NCBI RefSeq assembly: GCF_000496755.2
Contig: NZ_AYKS02000092.1
Location: 1 to 64,000, forward strand
Length of the DNA: 64,000 bases
Direction: 5' to 3'
Source: Serratia sp. DD3
GTDB taxonomy: Bacteria; Pseudomonadota; Gammaproteobacteria; Enterobacterales; Enterobacteriaceae
The notes below the pieces were generated by a model. It worked only from the letters and a program-made list of their open reading frames with translations, ran no database searches and had not been told where the DNA came from. Position 1 is the stretch's first letter. The number at the start of each line of letters is the position of its first letter. Both the position numbers and the translations under genes were made by a program. Shown piece by piece: positions 1-9,814 of the stretch.

Positions 1-166
1 CAAGGCCGCTGGCCAAAGAGAGGCCATTGCCAATGGCATGGATGGCCAATGACCCCGACTCAATAACCCCGTGGGTTGCATTGGCGAGCGACAAGACACG
101 CTTGGCATGCATGTCCTGTCCGAATATGTCATCAATGTGGTTAAGAATTATTTCGTGGTTAAGCAT
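1..166 (-). CDS. IS4-family transposase, N-terminal fragment (runs off the window edge)
   Basis: Reading the minus strand from an ATG at 166 gives 55 open codons to the window edge, beginning MLNHEIILNHIDDIFG and continuing HAKRVLSLANATHGVIESGSL. The pattern of a short leader, a KR-x-LSL helix and a small-residue helix matches the N-terminus of IS4/IS10-type DDE transposases, as recalled from the IS10 protein. The DDE residues would lie outside the window. One terminus of the element must lie between this start and the diguanylate cyclase gene at 360, but I could not delimit its inverted repeat or target duplication. The family call rests on the N-terminus only. Confidence 0.6.
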   Translation of the reverse strand, partial: MLNHEIILNHIDDIFGQDMHAKRVLSLANATHGVIESGSLAIHAIGNGLSLASGL

Positions 167-359
167 GGAGGCTGTCTGCTCGCTATTAGCTGGTCAAGAA
201 CGGAGATCATACCTCAGAAGCCTTGCCATGCCTTGCTCATATGAGGGGATGGCTAAGGATATTATCTATTCCTCAATTTGGCATCAGTACAATTATGGGG
301 ACAAGCCAATAAGCACAATGTTATAGTCAGCCGGTTATTCTGTGGGGAAGCAGGCTGGC

Positions 360-2066
360 ATGAAAGTAAAATACCTAATCTATCTATTTACCTTTGCCAT
401 TATGCTGAGTTTTTCCCTATTTGTTTTCAATGCACTACGAATAGCAAATACCCATTACGTTCAAAATGAAAGCAACCTCTATAAACTCCAGCGAACTAAA
501 GATATTTCTGAAGCATTCCAGGCTGTACTATCGGCTCACCGATTAAAAAGACTCAGTCAGATCAACCAGACGATTACCGAAGCCCAATGGCGGGATGCTG
601 ATGAACAGGCTCATGATAAAATAGCCATCATGAAATCACACGCTGAACATAAAAACCAAAATTTTCAAAGTGTTAATCAAAAATTCACCCTACTGTCGAT
701 GATTAGTCTGCTAGAAAAATTACTGGATAATGATGTACAGCAGATTTTACAGAGCAATAATCCCGCCACGGCTCATCTTTTCAATATCAACAGTGCCTAT
801 TACATCGTTCAAGCCAATAAAGCCTTTTACCAATATAGTTATGATCCCCAAATGATCAATGCAGAATCACTGTTGTTTATCGAGTCTATTTCTTTCAATA
901 ACCTTTTAACGCTGTCCCTGACTGAATTAATTGATCAGATTATCGATGTCAACCTCAGTAGCTTGGAACGTAAAGATGCTTACCTTAAGGCCATCCAATT
1001 AACCGGGGTTATCAAATCGCTTAATACCCGCTTGACCTTTATTGAACAGACTTACAATGACCCGAAAATATCTAGCTTAGTTGATAGCATAAAAAAACAC
1101 ATTTCAAGTGATCAACTTAACTATATCTCTCAAGGTCTCTACCAAGCGATTGATCTCAATAGCAGTTATAACGCTGATTCCATTTATCAATACATCAACG
1201 AAATCAACCAACTTTCTCAACCGCTTTATCAGCGCAGTTTTGAGCTGCAAATTGCCGCCACGCAAAATAAGCTGTACCACAGCCAGACCACTATTTATGG
1301 TTTAATCGCCCTAACGGGGCTTATCATCTTGTTTGTTTTGTTACCGCTATTGATTTTCTGCTCAAGAATCACTCGGTGGCTGACAAAAACGCATAACAAT
1401 ATTCTACGTCTGTCTAAAGGTGATACAAGCATCGATAATAATGAGGTGTTTTATAGCCAAGAACTGGTGGCTATCAACGATGCAGTCACCCAACTGAAGC
1501 AGTACAATCAGGTAAAGCTGGCACTCGAGCAGGAAAAACATCAATTAATCAAAGATCTTGAGCTTTCATCGTTCTTTGATCCGCTCACCAATATTTATAA
1601 CCGTCGCAAATTTTTTATCGAATACAATTTACTGCCTGCCAACAGCTATCCCCATACATTCTGTCTGATTGATATCGATAAATTTAAACGGCTCAACGAT
1701 ACTTATGGTCATGATATTGGTGATCGTGTGTTGGTGATGTTCGCTGAACTATTACGCAACCATTTCCGCGCCAGCGACATTTTTTGCCGCTACGGTGGCG
1801 AGGAGTTTGCAGTGTTGCTCAACCGATGTTCTCAGGAAGAGGCATCCCGCTTGATGAATCAACTCCGTGAGTTGGCTGAACAACTCTGCCTAGAACTGCC
1901 AACCGGTAAGCGGGTACGTTTTACCATCAGTTGTGGTATCGCTTCCGTTAACAATATTGAGGGGCTCGCTTCAGCCATTAAACAAGCTGATGAAGCGCTC
2001 TACTACTGTAAAAAAAGCGGTCGAAACCGGGTCAGTATCTATACCAGTCAGGGTTTTATCCCCTAA
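360..2066 (+). CDS. Membrane-bound diguanylate cyclase (GGDEF domain)
   Basis: This 568-residue protein probably makes cyclic di-GMP from two GTP in response to a periplasmic signal. A first membrane segment spans about residues 5-24. A mostly helical periplasmic region of about 285 residues follows, then a second membrane segment at about 312-334, a short HAMP-like or coiled linker, and a C-terminal GGDEF domain. The active-site loop is GGEEF (about 479-483), and an RASD inhibitory I-site sits exactly five residues before it, so product feedback is expected. The ATG at 360 is preferred over an in-frame GTG at 342 because a gggaag motif lies about 10 bases before it. The gene looks AT-richer than its neighbours and is not part of the E. 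coli pepN-pncB order. The sensor domain is unrecognised. Confidence 0.88.
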   Translation: MKVKYLIYLFTFAIMLSFSLFVFNALRIANTHYVQNESNLYKLQRTKDISEAFQAVLSAHRLKRLSQINQTITEAQWRDADEQAHDKIAIMKSHAEHKNQNFQSVNQKFTLLSMISLLEKLLDNDVQQILQSNNPATAHLFNINSAYYIVQANKAFYQYSYDPQMINAESLLFIESISFNNLLTLSLTELIDQIIDVNLSSLERKDAYLKAIQLTGVIKSLNTRLTFIEQTYNDPKISSLVDSIKKHISSDQLNYISQGLYQAIDLNSSYNADSIYQYINEINQLSQPLYQRSFELQIAATQNKLYHSQTTIYGLIALTGLIILFVLLPLLIFCSRITRWLTKTHNNILRLSKGDTSIDNNEVFYSQELVAINDAVTQLKQYNQVKLALEQEKHQLIKDLELSSFFDPLTNIYNRRKFFIEYNLLPANSYPHTFCLIDIDKFKRLNDTYGHDIGDRVLVMFAELLRNHFRASDIFCRYGGEEFAVLLNRCSQEEASRLMNQLRELAEQLCLELPTGKRVRFTISCGIASVNNIEGLASAIKQADEALYYCKKSGRNRVSIYTSQGFIP

Positions 2067-2318
2067 ACGGTTCGGATTACTGGCAGGAGCCGGGGCAAAA
2101 AACATCAGAAGCCTGTACTCACCATTCAAGTTGTCTATTTAGCCGTTTCCCCCACAACGAATGCTACACATAATAAAGACATTATTTAATCCTCGACCAA
2201 CACCTGCCATTTGTGATGTGATGAGGCTTCAATAACAGGATAATCCGGGTATACTTCACAACACTTTTTTGCTTATCCGGTTTTGGACATGCGCCTGACG
2301 AGGATGCTGTAACGCGCT

Positions 2319-3524
2319 ATGACTCTATACGCCTCCCCGATTTTGACTTCACTGCTTGATACTGATGCCTATAAACTTCATATGCAGCAAGCAGTGTTCC
2401 ACCGTTACCCTGACGTTACTGTCGCTGCGGAGTTCCGTTGCCGTGGCAACGAATTACTGGGTGAGTATGCCGACGAGCTCCGTCATCAGGTTGCCATGAT
2501 GAGCCAGTTGGCACTGACTGAGGCTGAATATCGCTATCTTTCTGGTCTTCCTTTTTTCTGCACGGATTACCTGAACTGGTTACGTGATTTTCGTTATGAC
2601 CCGCAACAAGTAGCGATTAGTGATCACCATGGTCATCTACAGATCCGTATCGCTGGCCCCTGGCAAGAAGTAATTATGTGGGAAGTTCCGCTACTGGCGG
2701 TGATCAGTGAGGTTGTCCATCGCCACCGTTCACCCTTAGTGACACCGGAGATGGCAGTCACTCAATTGCAGAGCAAACTGACGCTGTTCAAACAGGCCAG
2801 TAGTGATATTGATATCTCGCGTTTCAAGTTGATGGATTTTGGTACCCGCCGGCGCTTCTCCCGCGATGTGCAGTACGCTATTGTACATAGCTTAAAAGAG
2901 GCGTTCCCTTATCTGGTGGGAACCAGTAACTACCATCTGGCTCATCAATTGGATTTGGCTCCGGTAGGTACACAAGCCCATGAATGGTTCCAGGCACATC
3001 AGCAGATAAGCCCGGTTCTGGCCAACAGCCAACGTGTCGCATTGCAAGTCTGGCTGGACGAATATCCAGACCAGTTGGGCATTGCGCTCACCGATTGTAT
3101 TACTATGGATGCCTTCCTGCGTGATTTTGGTCTGCAGTTTGCCCAACACTATCAAGGGTTACGCCATGATTCTGGTGACCCGGTTGAGTGGGGAGAGAAA
3201 GCGGTTGCCCATTATCAGCAGCTAGGTATCGACCCCATGAGTAAAACACTGGTATTTTCCGACAACCTGGATCTGGATAAGGCCTTGGTGCTATATCGGC
3301 ACTTTGATCAACGCATCAATCTGGTTTTTGGTATCGGTACACGCCTGACTTGTGATATCCCTGGTGTCGACCCACTGAATATTGTGATCAAACTGGTTGA
3401 GTGCAAAGGCAAGCCCGTTGCCAAACTGTCAGACAGCCCCGGTAAAACTATCTGCCAGGACCCGGCATTTGTAAAAGCCTTACGCAAAGCCTTTGCTCTG
3501 CCATTGGTAAAAAAAGCCAGTTAA
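2319..3524 (+). CDS. pncB: Nicotinate phosphoribosyltransferase
   Basis: PncB converts nicotinate, PRPP and ATP to nicotinate mononucleotide, the entry step of the Preiss-Handler NAD salvage pathway in the cytoplasm. The 401-residue length matches the enterobacterial enzyme (400). The GTQAHEW segment places His221 at the position of the histidine phosphorylated in the Salmonella enzyme. The N-terminal [16 protein letters not shown] and the GLRHDSGDP loop are family hallmarks. It is the first gene in the window that follows the E. coli order (pncB-asnS-ompF-aspC). In E. coli pepN lies next to pncB, but here a diguanylate cyclase gene and an IS edge occupy that side. I did not find a convincing NadR operator. 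Confidence 0.97.
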   Translation: MTLYASPILTSLLDTDAYKLHMQQAVFHRYPDVTVAAEFRCRGNELLGEYADELRHQVAMMSQLALTEAEYRYLSGLPFFCTDYLNWLRDFRYDPQQVAISDHHGHLQIRIAGPWQEVIMWEVPLLAVISEVVHRHRSPLVTPEMAVTQLQSKLTLFKQASSDIDISRFKLMDFGTRRRFSRDVQYAIVHSLKEAFPYLVGTSNYHLAHQLDLAPVGTQAHEWFQAHQQISPVLANSQRVALQVWLDEYPDQLGIALTDCITMDAFLRDFGLQFAQHYQGLRHDSGDPVEWGEKAVAHYQQLGIDPMSKTLVFSDNLDLDKALVLYRHFDQRINLVFGIGTRLTCDIPGVDPLNIVIKLVECKGKPVAKLSDSPGKTICQDPAFVKALRKAFALPLVKKAS

Positions 3525-3555
3525 CGGAGCAACGGGTGAGCCAATACGACTTGCT

Positions 3556-3582
3556 TGTCGCTTTCTATATATAGAAGCGACA
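3556..3582. terminator. Near-perfect palindrome downstream of pncB
   Basis: TGTCGC and GCGACA arms enclose the palindrome TTCTATATATAGAA, broken by a single extra T. It lies 31 bases after the pncB stop. No T-run follows, so it could be a 3' mRNA-stability hairpin or a factor site rather than an intrinsic terminator. Confidence 0.4.
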
Positions 3583-3822
3583 GATCTTGCTGATGTCACT
3601 CTTTTGCTGTGACTGAACAAATGTTGCGTTATGGCGATGATTTCTGCTTGTGCTCCATAATGCGGCAAGTAACATAGTGATATCTCCGTTTTCCAGGCCG
3701 CTGGTTATCAAACCAAGGCAGCGTGGGCTGAGCCGAATAAATAATGAATACCCCCTCCTGCTGCTGGCAAGACGATGGGGATGACTATTTGTGAACCACA
3801 CCTATATATAAGAGAGAAATTT

Positions 3823-5223
3823 ATGACAGTAGTGCCTGTAGTCGATGTACTGCATGGTCGTGCCGAGGTTGGCAGTGAAGTCACCGTGCGCGGTTGGGTA
3901 CGTACCCGGAGAGATTCTAAAGCCGGGATCTCCTTTCTGGCCGTTTATGACGGTTCCTGCTTTGACCCGTTACAGGCCGTGGTTAATCACTCTCTCGCGA
4001 ATTATCAGGATGAAGTGCTGCATTTAACCACCGGATGTTCGGTTGAAGTCACCGGTTCTGTCGTCGCATCCCCTGGCGAAGGCCAGAGTTTTGAACTACA
4101 AGCCACGGCCATCAAGGTCGTCGGTTGGGTTGATGATCCCGATACCTACCCTATGGCCGCCAAACGCCACAGTATCGAATATCTGCGCGAAGTGGCTCAC
4201 CTGCGCCCACGCACCAATCTGATCGGTGCCGTGACACGTGTTCGTCATACCCTGGCACAAGCTATCCATCGTTTCTTCCACGAAAACGGTTATTTCTGGG
4301 TTTCTACCCCACTGATTACCGCTTCGGATACTGAAGGTGCCGGTGAAATGTTCCGGGTTTCTACCTTGGATCTGGAAAACCTGCCACGTACTGATAAAGG
4401 CGCAGTAGACTTCAGCCAGGATTTCTTCGGCAGAGAGGCATTCTTGACCGTTTCTGGCCAGTTGAATGGCGAAACCTATGCCAGCGCGCTGTCTAAAATC
4501 TACACCTTCGGCCCCACGTTCCGTGCCGAGAACTCGAATACCAGCCGTCATCTAGCAGAATTTTGGATGATTGAACCTGAAGTGGCCTTCGCCACACTGG
4601 ATGATGTCGCCAGCCTGGCGGAAAAGATGTTGAAGTATGTTTTCCAGGCAGTACTCGACGAGCGCGCTGACGATTTGCAGTTCTTCGCTGAAAGAGTGGA
4701 TAAGGACGCCGTTGATCGTTTAAAGCGTTTTGTCTGTTCTGACTTCGCCCAGGTCGATTACACCGAGGCCATTGATATCCTGATTGCCTGCGGGCAAAGT
4801 TTCGAAAACCCGGTTTCCTGGGGGATTGATCTGTCATCTGAGCATGAACGTTATCTGGCTGAGAAGCATTTCAAAGCGCCAGTGGTAGTCAAAAACTACC
4901 CGAAAGATATCAAAGCCTTCTATATGCGCATGAATGAAGATGGGAAAACTGTGGCTGCCATGGATGTTTTGGCACCTGGCATTGGTGAAATCATCGGTGG
5001 TTCACAGCGTGAAGAGCGCCTTGAGGTGCTGGATCAGCGTTTGGCAGAGATGGGGCTAAATAAAGAAGATTATTGGTGGTATCGTGATCTGCGCCGTTAC
5101 GGGACTGTGCCCCATTCAGGTTTTGGTTTAGGGTTTGAGCGTTTAATCGCCTATGTTACCGGCGTACAAAACGTGCGTGATGTGATCCCATTCCCACGTA
5201 CTCCACGCAATGCTAGCTTCTAA
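3823..5223 (+). CDS. asnS: Asparaginyl-tRNA synthetase
   Basis: AsnS charges tRNA-Asn with asparagine using ATP. It is a class IIb synthetase. The 466 residues from ATG 3823 match the E. coli length. An in-frame upstream ATG at 3775 would add 16 residues with no family counterpart, and agagag lies just before 3823. The N-terminal OB-fold anticodon-binding domain covers about residues 15-105. The catalytic domain carries motif 2 ([11 protein letters not shown]) and motif 3 ([10 protein letters not shown]). Its position between pncB and ompF is conserved in enterobacteria. A terminator hairpin follows 46 bases after the stop. Confidence 0.98.
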   Translation: MTVVPVVDVLHGRAEVGSEVTVRGWVRTRRDSKAGISFLAVYDGSCFDPLQAVVNHSLANYQDEVLHLTTGCSVEVTGSVVASPGEGQSFELQATAIKVVGWVDDPDTYPMAAKRHSIEYLREVAHLRPRTNLIGAVTRVRHTLAQAIHRFFHENGYFWVSTPLITASDTEGAGEMFRVSTLDLENLPRTDKGAVDFSQDFFGREAFLTVSGQLNGETYASALSKIYTFGPTFRAENSNTSRHLAEFWMIEPEVAFATLDDVASLAEKMLKYVFQAVLDERADDLQFFAERVDKDAVDRLKRFVCSDFAQVDYTEAIDILIACGQSFENPVSWGIDLSSEHERYLAEKHFKAPVVVKNYPKDIKAFYMRMNEDGKTVAAMDVLAPGIGEIIGGSQREERLEVLDQRLAEMGLNKEDYWWYRDLRRYGTVPHSGFGLGFERLIAYVTGVQNVRDVIPFPRTPRNASF

Positions 5224-5269
5224 TTTCAGTTATCTATAGATTACTTTTTAATCAATCCGTTATCTTTTC

Positions 5270-5305
5270 AAAGGTCAGCCATGCTGGCCTTTGTCATTTT
5301 TTATT
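5270..5305 (+). terminator. Rho-independent terminator of asnS
   Basis: AAAGGTCAGC pairs with GCTGGCCTTT (one G-T pair) across a CAT loop and is followed by a T-rich tail (gtcattttttatt). It ends asnS transcription ahead of the ompF control region. Confidence 0.85.
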
Positions 5306-5333
5306 ATTGACCAAGGTCACAAAGTTCCCTATA

Positions 5334-5428
5334 TTACACATTCTGTTACACATTGTTTCTTTGTGAAATCTATTTGCGACATTAGTAGCACTTTCGCTCT
5401 AGATTAACGAGCCCGTGAATGGAACACT
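5334..5428 (+). promoter_or_regulatory. ompF promoter with OmpR-box-like repeats
   Basis: The region lines up with the E. coli ompF upstream sequence as recalled. TTACACATTC-TGTTACACATTG (5334-5355) corresponds to the F1 OmpR sites, TTTCTTTGTGAAATC (from 5356) to F2, and TTAGTAGCACTTTCGC (5381-5396) to F3 overlapping the -35 area. The -10 is near GGAACACT (5421-5428). The following leader, including GCAGACAC and GGCAGTGGCAGGTGTC, is also conserved. In E. coli this leader is the target of the MicF small RNA around the start codon. OmpR and MicF control are inferred from this similarity. Confidence 0.75.
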
Positions 5429-5526
5429 GCGTGCAGACACAGGACGACACCAATCTAGCAACAATAGTTCCCTAAGAATTATTGCCGGCAGTGGCAGGTG
5501 TCCGAATAACACTAATGAGGGTAACA

Positions 5527-6630
5527 ATGATGATGAAGCGCAACATTCTTGCAGTAGTAATCCCAGCTCTGTTGGCAGCCGGTGCAGCTAACGCAGCAGA
5601 AATCTACAACAAAGACGGCAACAAGCTGGACCTGACCGGTAAAGTTGATGCTCGCCATTCCTTCTCTAGCGATAAAAGCGAAGACGGAGACAGAACTTTT
5701 GCGCGTTTCGGCTTTAAAGGCGAGACCCAAATCAACAGCGAACTGACTGGTTACGGCCGTTGGGAATATGAGTTCCGTGGTGACCGTGTTGAAAAAGACA
5801 CTTCTGGCGACAAAACTCGTCTGGCTTTTGCTGGCCTGAAGTTTGCTAACCTGGGTTCATTCGACTACGGCCGTAACTATGGCGTAGTGTACGATGTTGA
5901 AGCTTGGACCGATATGTTGCCAGTGTTCGGTGGCGATACTTATACCGCCGGCGACAACTTTATGACCCAGCGTGCTACCGGTGTGGCTACTTACCGTAAC
6001 AACGACTTCTTCGGTCTGGTTGATGGCTGGAACTTTGCTCTGCAATATCAAGGCAAAAACGAAAACCGTGAGCTGAAAAAGCAAAATGGTGATGGTGTAG
6101 GTGTTTCTACTACCTATGCTCTGATGGATACCGGTGTAAGCTTCGGTGCTGCTTATTCATCTTCTAACCGTACCTTAGAGCAAAAAGACTCTACTATTGC
6201 TAATGGTGATAAAGCAGACGCTTGGACTGTTGGTGCTAAATACGACGCTAATAACGTCTACTTGGCTACCATGTATGCCGAAACCCGCAATATGACGCCG
6301 TTTGGTGATGACAGCTCTTGGGTTGCTAACAAAACTCGGAACTTTGAAGTGGTTGCTCAGTACCAGTTTGACTTCGGTCTGCGTCCATCCATCGCTTACC
6401 TTGAGTCTAAAGGTAGAAACTTAGGTCGTGATGTTGGTGACTCCGCTAATAATAACCGCGATCTGGTTAAGTATGTTGATATCGGTGCTACCTACTACTT
6501 CAACAAAAACATGTCTACCTATGTTGATTACAAAATCAACCTGTTGAACGACAACGACAGCGATTTTTATAAGGCTGCTGGTATCACTACTGACAACATC
6601 GTAGCAACTGGTCTGGTTTACCAGTTCTAA
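5527..6630 (+). CDS. ompF: Outer-membrane porin OmpF
   Basis: A trimeric 16-strand general porin that passes small hydrophilic solutes through the outer membrane. The 367-residue precursor has a 23-residue signal peptide ending AGAANA before mature AEIYNKDGN. It ends VYQF with the terminal Phe needed for BAM assembly. The start may be 5527 or the second ATG at 5530; a gaggg Shine-Dalgarno precedes both and matches E. coli. The basic barrel wall is kept (R37, R75 and an L3-proximal Arg). The constriction loop L3 is unusual: mature Asp106 matches E. coli Asp113, but the residue matching Glu117 is Val110 (LPVFGGD instead of LPEFGGD). Regulation by OmpR and MicF is suggested by the upstream sequence. 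Confidence 0.96.
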   Translation: MMMKRNILAVVIPALLAAGAANAAEIYNKDGNKLDLTGKVDARHSFSSDKSEDGDRTFARFGFKGETQINSELTGYGRWEYEFRGDRVEKDTSGDKTRLAFAGLKFANLGSFDYGRNYGVVYDVEAWTDMLPVFGGDTYTAGDNFMTQRATGVATYRNNDFFGLVDGWNFALQYQGKNENRELKKQNGDGVGVSTTYALMDTGVSFGAAYSSSNRTLEQKDSTIANGDKADAWTVGAKYDANNVYLATMYAETRNMTPFGDDSSWVANKTRNFEVVAQYQFDFGLRPSIAYLESKGRNLGRDVGDSANNNRDLVKYVDIGATYYFNKNMSTYVDYKINLLNDNDSDFYKAAGITTDNIVATGLVYQF

Positions 6631-6673
6631 GTTGTTACACTTAATGGTAGCTTTACGTTGCCAGTTAAGTTAG

Positions 6674-6703
6674 AAAACAGGGCTTCGGCCCTGTTTTTGT
6701 TTT
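6674..6703 (+). terminator. Rho-independent terminator of ompF
   Basis: AAAACAGGGC and GCCCTGTTTT arms enclose a TTCG tetraloop, and a T-rich tract continues after the stem. The hairpin starts 44 bases after the ompF stop. Confidence 0.92.
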
Positions 6704-6878
6704 AATGAAAGTTACCTTTTTTATACCGTCGATACCCCCTTTTGCAGCTATTTTTTATGCTGAATCAATCCGCATCACAAGATCACGGTGTTTTTGTGGT
6801 AAACAGTTGGCAAAGCCCGTAACTGGCGTTAACCTAATGTTTCTGTCTGCTTAACTCTAGGCCATGGAAGCATTTGAC

Positions 6879-8069
6879 ATGTTTGAAAAAATCACCGCTG
6901 CACCCGCTGATCCCATTCTGGGTCTGACTGACATTTTCCGTGCGGACACCCGCCCAAATAAAATTAACTTAGGCATTGGTGTCTACAAAGACGAAACCGG
7001 TAAAACACCCGTATTAACCAGCGTCAAGAAGGCTGAACAATACTTGCTGGAAAATGAAACCACCAAGAATTATCTAGGTATCGAAGGTATCCCTGAATTC
7101 GCCTTCTATACCCAAGAACTGCTGTTTGGCAAGCAAAGCCCGATCATTAACAGCAAGCGTGCCCGTACCGCGCAAACTCCGGGGGGTACTGGTGCCCTGC
7201 GAGTAGCGGCAGATTTTATCGCCAACCAAACCACGGCCAAACGTATCTGGATCAGTAACCCAAGCTGGCCAAACCATAAAAATGTCTTTGCCGCGGTTGG
7301 CCTCGAAGTTCTGGAATATGACTATTACGACGCCACCAATCACTCTCTGGATTTTGCTGGTCTACTCAATAGCCTGAAACAAGCCCGTGCTGGTGATGTG
7401 GTGCTGTTCCATGGCTGCTGCCATAACCCAACCGGTATCGACCCTACTCAACAGCAGTGGACAGAGTTAGCTGAGCTCTCTGCAGCCAACGGCTGGTTAC
7501 CACTGTTTGACTTCGCTTATCAGGGCTTTGCCAAAGGCCTGGAAGAAGATGCTCAAGGCTTGCGTATTTTTGCCGCCAAGCATCAGGAACTGCTGGTTGC
7601 CAGCTCCTACTCGAAGAATTTTGGTCTGTACAACGAGCGTGTTGGTGCTTGTACTCTGGTTGCAGCCGATGCTGAAACTGCCGACCGCGCTTTCAGCCAG
7701 GTCAAAGCAGCAATCCGCGCCAACTACTCTAACCCGCCCGCTCATGGTGCTTCTGTGGTTGCCACCATTCTAGGTAATGAAGCGCTGCGTGCTATCTGGG
7801 AACAAGAACTGACCGATATGCGCCAGCGCATTCACCGTATGCGCCAGTTGTTCGTCAATACCTTGCAGGAGAAAGGCGCTGAGCAGGACTTTAGTTTTAT
7901 TATCAACCAAAACGGCATGTTCTCTTTCAGCGGATTAACCAAAGAGCAAGTGCTGCGTCTACGTGACGAATTTGGTGTCTATGCGGTGAATTCTGGCCGT
8001 GTAAACGTTGCTGGCATGACACCAGACAATATGGCGCCATTGTGTGAAGCCATTGTGGCTGTCCTATAA
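6879..8069 (+). CDS. aspC: Aspartate aminotransferase
   Basis: A PLP-dependent transaminase interconverting aspartate/2-oxoglutarate and oxaloacetate/glutamate. It also acts in aromatic amino-acid synthesis. The 396 residues from ATG 6879 equal the E. coli length and the protein starts [16 protein letters not shown]. An earlier ATG at 6864 would add five residues, but GGAAG sits at normal distance from 6879. The PLP lysine is in [15 protein letters not shown], and NPTGIDP and DFAYQGF are fold type I motifs that contact the cofactor. It follows ompF as in E. coli and has its own downstream terminator. Confidence 0.98.
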   Translation: MFEKITAAPADPILGLTDIFRADTRPNKINLGIGVYKDETGKTPVLTSVKKAEQYLLENETTKNYLGIEGIPEFAFYTQELLFGKQSPIINSKRARTAQTPGGTGALRVAADFIANQTTAKRIWISNPSWPNHKNVFAAVGLEVLEYDYYDATNHSLDFAGLLNSLKQARAGDVVLFHGCCHNPTGIDPTQQQWTELAELSAANGWLPLFDFAYQGFAKGLEEDAQGLRIFAAKHQELLVASSYSKNFGLYNERVGACTLVAADAETADRAFSQVKAAIRANYSNPPAHGASVVATILGNEALRAIWEQELTDMRQRIHRMRQLFVNTLQEKGAEQDFSFIINQNGMFSFSGLTKEQVLRLRDEFGVYAVNSGRVNVAGMTPDNMAPLCEAIVAVL

Positions 8070-8106
8070 GCACCACAAGCACCACGCTGCAATAACATAC
8101 TGTAAT

Positions 8107-8140
8107 AACCAAGGGGGCGCAAATGCGCCCCCTTGGTTTT
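8107..8140. terminator. Strong terminator hairpin between aspC and gloC
   Basis: Perfect 14-bp arms (AACCAAGGGGGCGC with its complement) surround an AAAT loop, with TT after the + strand stem and AA before it. It lies between convergent genes and could terminate both aspC and gloC transcripts. Confidence 0.92.
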
Positions 8141-8200
8141 AACTTAACTTTAATTTTATATGATTTTATCGGCTGGTTAATTGTTTACTGGCTAAGTCAG

Positions 8201-8848
8201 TTACCAAATGGCCGGTTCTGAGCGCAGGAAGGGGTTAGTTTGGCGCTCATGACCAAAGGTAGACATTGGTCCATGACCAGGAACAAACGCCATATCGTCG
8301 CCTAGCGGCAATAATTTAGTGCGGATTGAGTTAATCAGCGTCTCATGGTTACCGCGTGGGAAGTCACTGCGGCCAACACCACCGTTAAACAACACATCCC
8401 CTACCCATGCCAGACGAGATTTTGCATCGATAAACACCACATGGCCCGGTGTATGGCCAGGGCAATGGAGTACATTCAGCGAATGTTCACCAATCTGCAC
8501 ACTGTCCCCTTCTGATAACCACTGGGTTGGGGTAAACGCCTGGCACTCTTCAAGGCCAAACATGCGGCTCTGTTCAGGTAAGTTTTCCAGCCAAAAAGCA
8601 TCTTCTTTATCGGGGCCATAAATAGGCACCTGATAGTGTTGTGCCATTTCAACGGCGGCTCCCACATGGTCAAGGTGCCCATGGGTCAACAGGATCTGAC
8701 TAACCTGCACCCCCATTTTGGCGACTTCAGCCTTGAGCCTGTCTGCATCACCACCCGGATCAATCAAGGCAGCCTGTTTGGTCGCCTCACACCAGAGCAG
8801 TGTACAATTTTGGCTGAATGCCGTGACAGGAATAATGTGGTATTTCAT
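8201..8848 (-). CDS. gloC: Type II glyoxalase / hydroxyacylglutathione hydrolase
   Basis: A cytoplasmic metallo-beta-lactamase-fold hydrolase matching E. coli YcbL/GloC in length (215 residues) and position next to aspC. GloC hydrolyses S-lactoylglutathione, the second step of methylglyoxal detoxification. The binuclear metal motif THGHLDH gives His56, His58, Asp60 and His61. Further ligands are likely in HCPGHTPGH and the WVGDVLF aspartate. It lacks the C-terminal glutathione-binding domain of classical GloB, as expected for this shorter subgroup. It is convergent with aspC and separated from upstream mepK by a long hairpin. Confidence 0.93.
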   Translation of the reverse strand: MKYHIIPVTAFSQNCTLLWCEATKQAALIDPGGDADRLKAEVAKMGVQVSQILLTHGHLDHVGAAVEMAQHYQVPIYGPDKEDAFWLENLPEQSRMFGLEECQAFTPTQWLSEGDSVQIGEHSLNVLHCPGHTPGHVVFIDAKSRLAWVGDVLFNGGVGRSDFPRGNHETLINSIRTKLLPLGDDMAFVPGHGPMSTFGHERQTNPFLRSEPAIW

Positions 8849-8868
8849 AACACTCCAATAACGATAAA

Positions 8869-8917
8869 CCCATCGCCATTCAGGTTACCGGAGAACAGCA
8901 ACGTGAATGGCGATGGG
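8869..8917 (-). terminator. Long inverted repeat between mepK and gloC
   Basis: Perfect 14-bp arms (CCCATCGCCATTCA and its complement) with a loop of about 21 bases lie just after the mepK stop. On the minus strand the stem is followed by TTTATCG. It could end the mepK transcript or protect its 3' end. Confidence 0.6.
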
Positions 8918-8938
8918 TATTTTTGAGTTAGGCGCCGA

Positions 8939-9487
8939 TTACCAGGTGCGTAGCGGGCCGGTATCAATATGTACAAAGTTGCTGCGTGGATAATATCCTA
9001 CTCCGCCCGCGCGCAGTTTCAGCGCCGCTTTGCGGATATTACTCAATTGGATCCCCTCAATACGGAAATCCATCGCCTGCCCTTTGGTATGGTAACTCTG
9101 TTTAGCCACACCGCGACGCTGCTCACGCATTTCACTATTGGTCTCTAGTGAACGGTAACCAGAAATCAGTTGTACTGGTTTTTTAGTCCCCAGCATCACC
9201 TGCAGGCGATAAAGCTGATCAAACAGACCCGGGTCAATGGTTTTCGTTTTATTGGCGCGATAATCACGGAATAGATGGTTCAGCCTTACCAATTCTGCTT
9301 TGTTATAACGTTTGCCATCAAAGAATTCAGCCTTGATGGATTCCCCTGTATTCAGGTTGTTCAACAGCAGAATACGCGGGCGAGCAGTTGAAAAACTGGC
9401 AAGCGCCTGCCCCGGGAGCAGTGCGATGCCCATGGTGGCCATACCTAACGCCAGCCATTTACGGCGATGATGGTCAATTTTGTCCAT
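8939..9487 (-). CDS. mepK: Murein DD/LD-endopeptidase MepK (YcbK)
   Basis: A peptidase M15-type zinc enzyme. The E. coli homologue MepK cleaves mDAP-mDAP and D-Ala-mDAP peptidoglycan crosslinks in the periplasm. The 182 residues from the ATG at 9487 match E. coli YcbK. A longer reading from 9529 would add 14 residues without a homologue. The N-terminus (DHHRRKWLALGMATMG) resembles a Tat-type signal, with RRKWL, followed by a hydrophobic stretch and ALA. Zinc and catalytic motifs are ISGYRS, SYHTKGQAMDFR and FVHIDTG. It sits beside ldtD, whose LD-transpeptidase activity makes the 3-3 crosslinks that MepK can cut. Confidence 0.94.
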   Translation of the reverse strand: MDKIDHHRRKWLALGMATMGIALLPGQALASFSTARPRILLLNNLNTGESIKAEFFDGKRYNKAELVRLNHLFRDYRANKTKTIDPGLFDQLYRLQVMLGTKKPVQLISGYRSLETNSEMREQRRGVAKQSYHTKGQAMDFRIEGIQLSNIRKAALKLRAGGVGYYPRSNFVHIDTGPLRTW

Positions 9488-9814
9488 AATCCTTTTTAAA
9501 CTCGGTAATAATTTCAAAATATATACCAAAGATGATTCATATCGTCATTTGCGTATAATCAGAAACATCTTAGGTATAAAAAATACAAGCAGTGAGCACC
9601 ATAACCGCACGCGCAAGCTGAGTCAACCCGCGATACACCGCCGTTTACAAGCTCTAACAAAAAAAATGGCACACTGTGTTGCCATTCAAGCTGTATAACA
9701 AACTCATAACTGTTGGGGCCAAAGCAGACTGGCCTATCACCCCGATAGGTATCATGGGTTTAAGAAAGCGGTTCCCCAGTCAGGCCATCAAATACCCCAC
9801 TGGGGAAAGGGTTA
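9488..9814. other. Intergenic region between ldtD and mepK
   Basis: No credible gene. It should hold the mepK promoter. It also contains a CTATC/GATAG inverted repeat near 9735 and a CCCCAGT ... ACTGGGG inverted repeat at about 9775-9804, just after the ldtD stop. The latter lacks a T-run on the minus strand, so its role as a terminator is uncertain. Confidence 0.5.

Noticed and set aside
5854..5870. Span given for the OmpF L3 observation
   Set aside because: The listed span is only a locator within ompF. The substituted codon itself is at about 5923-5925, and the loop covers about 5909-5950.
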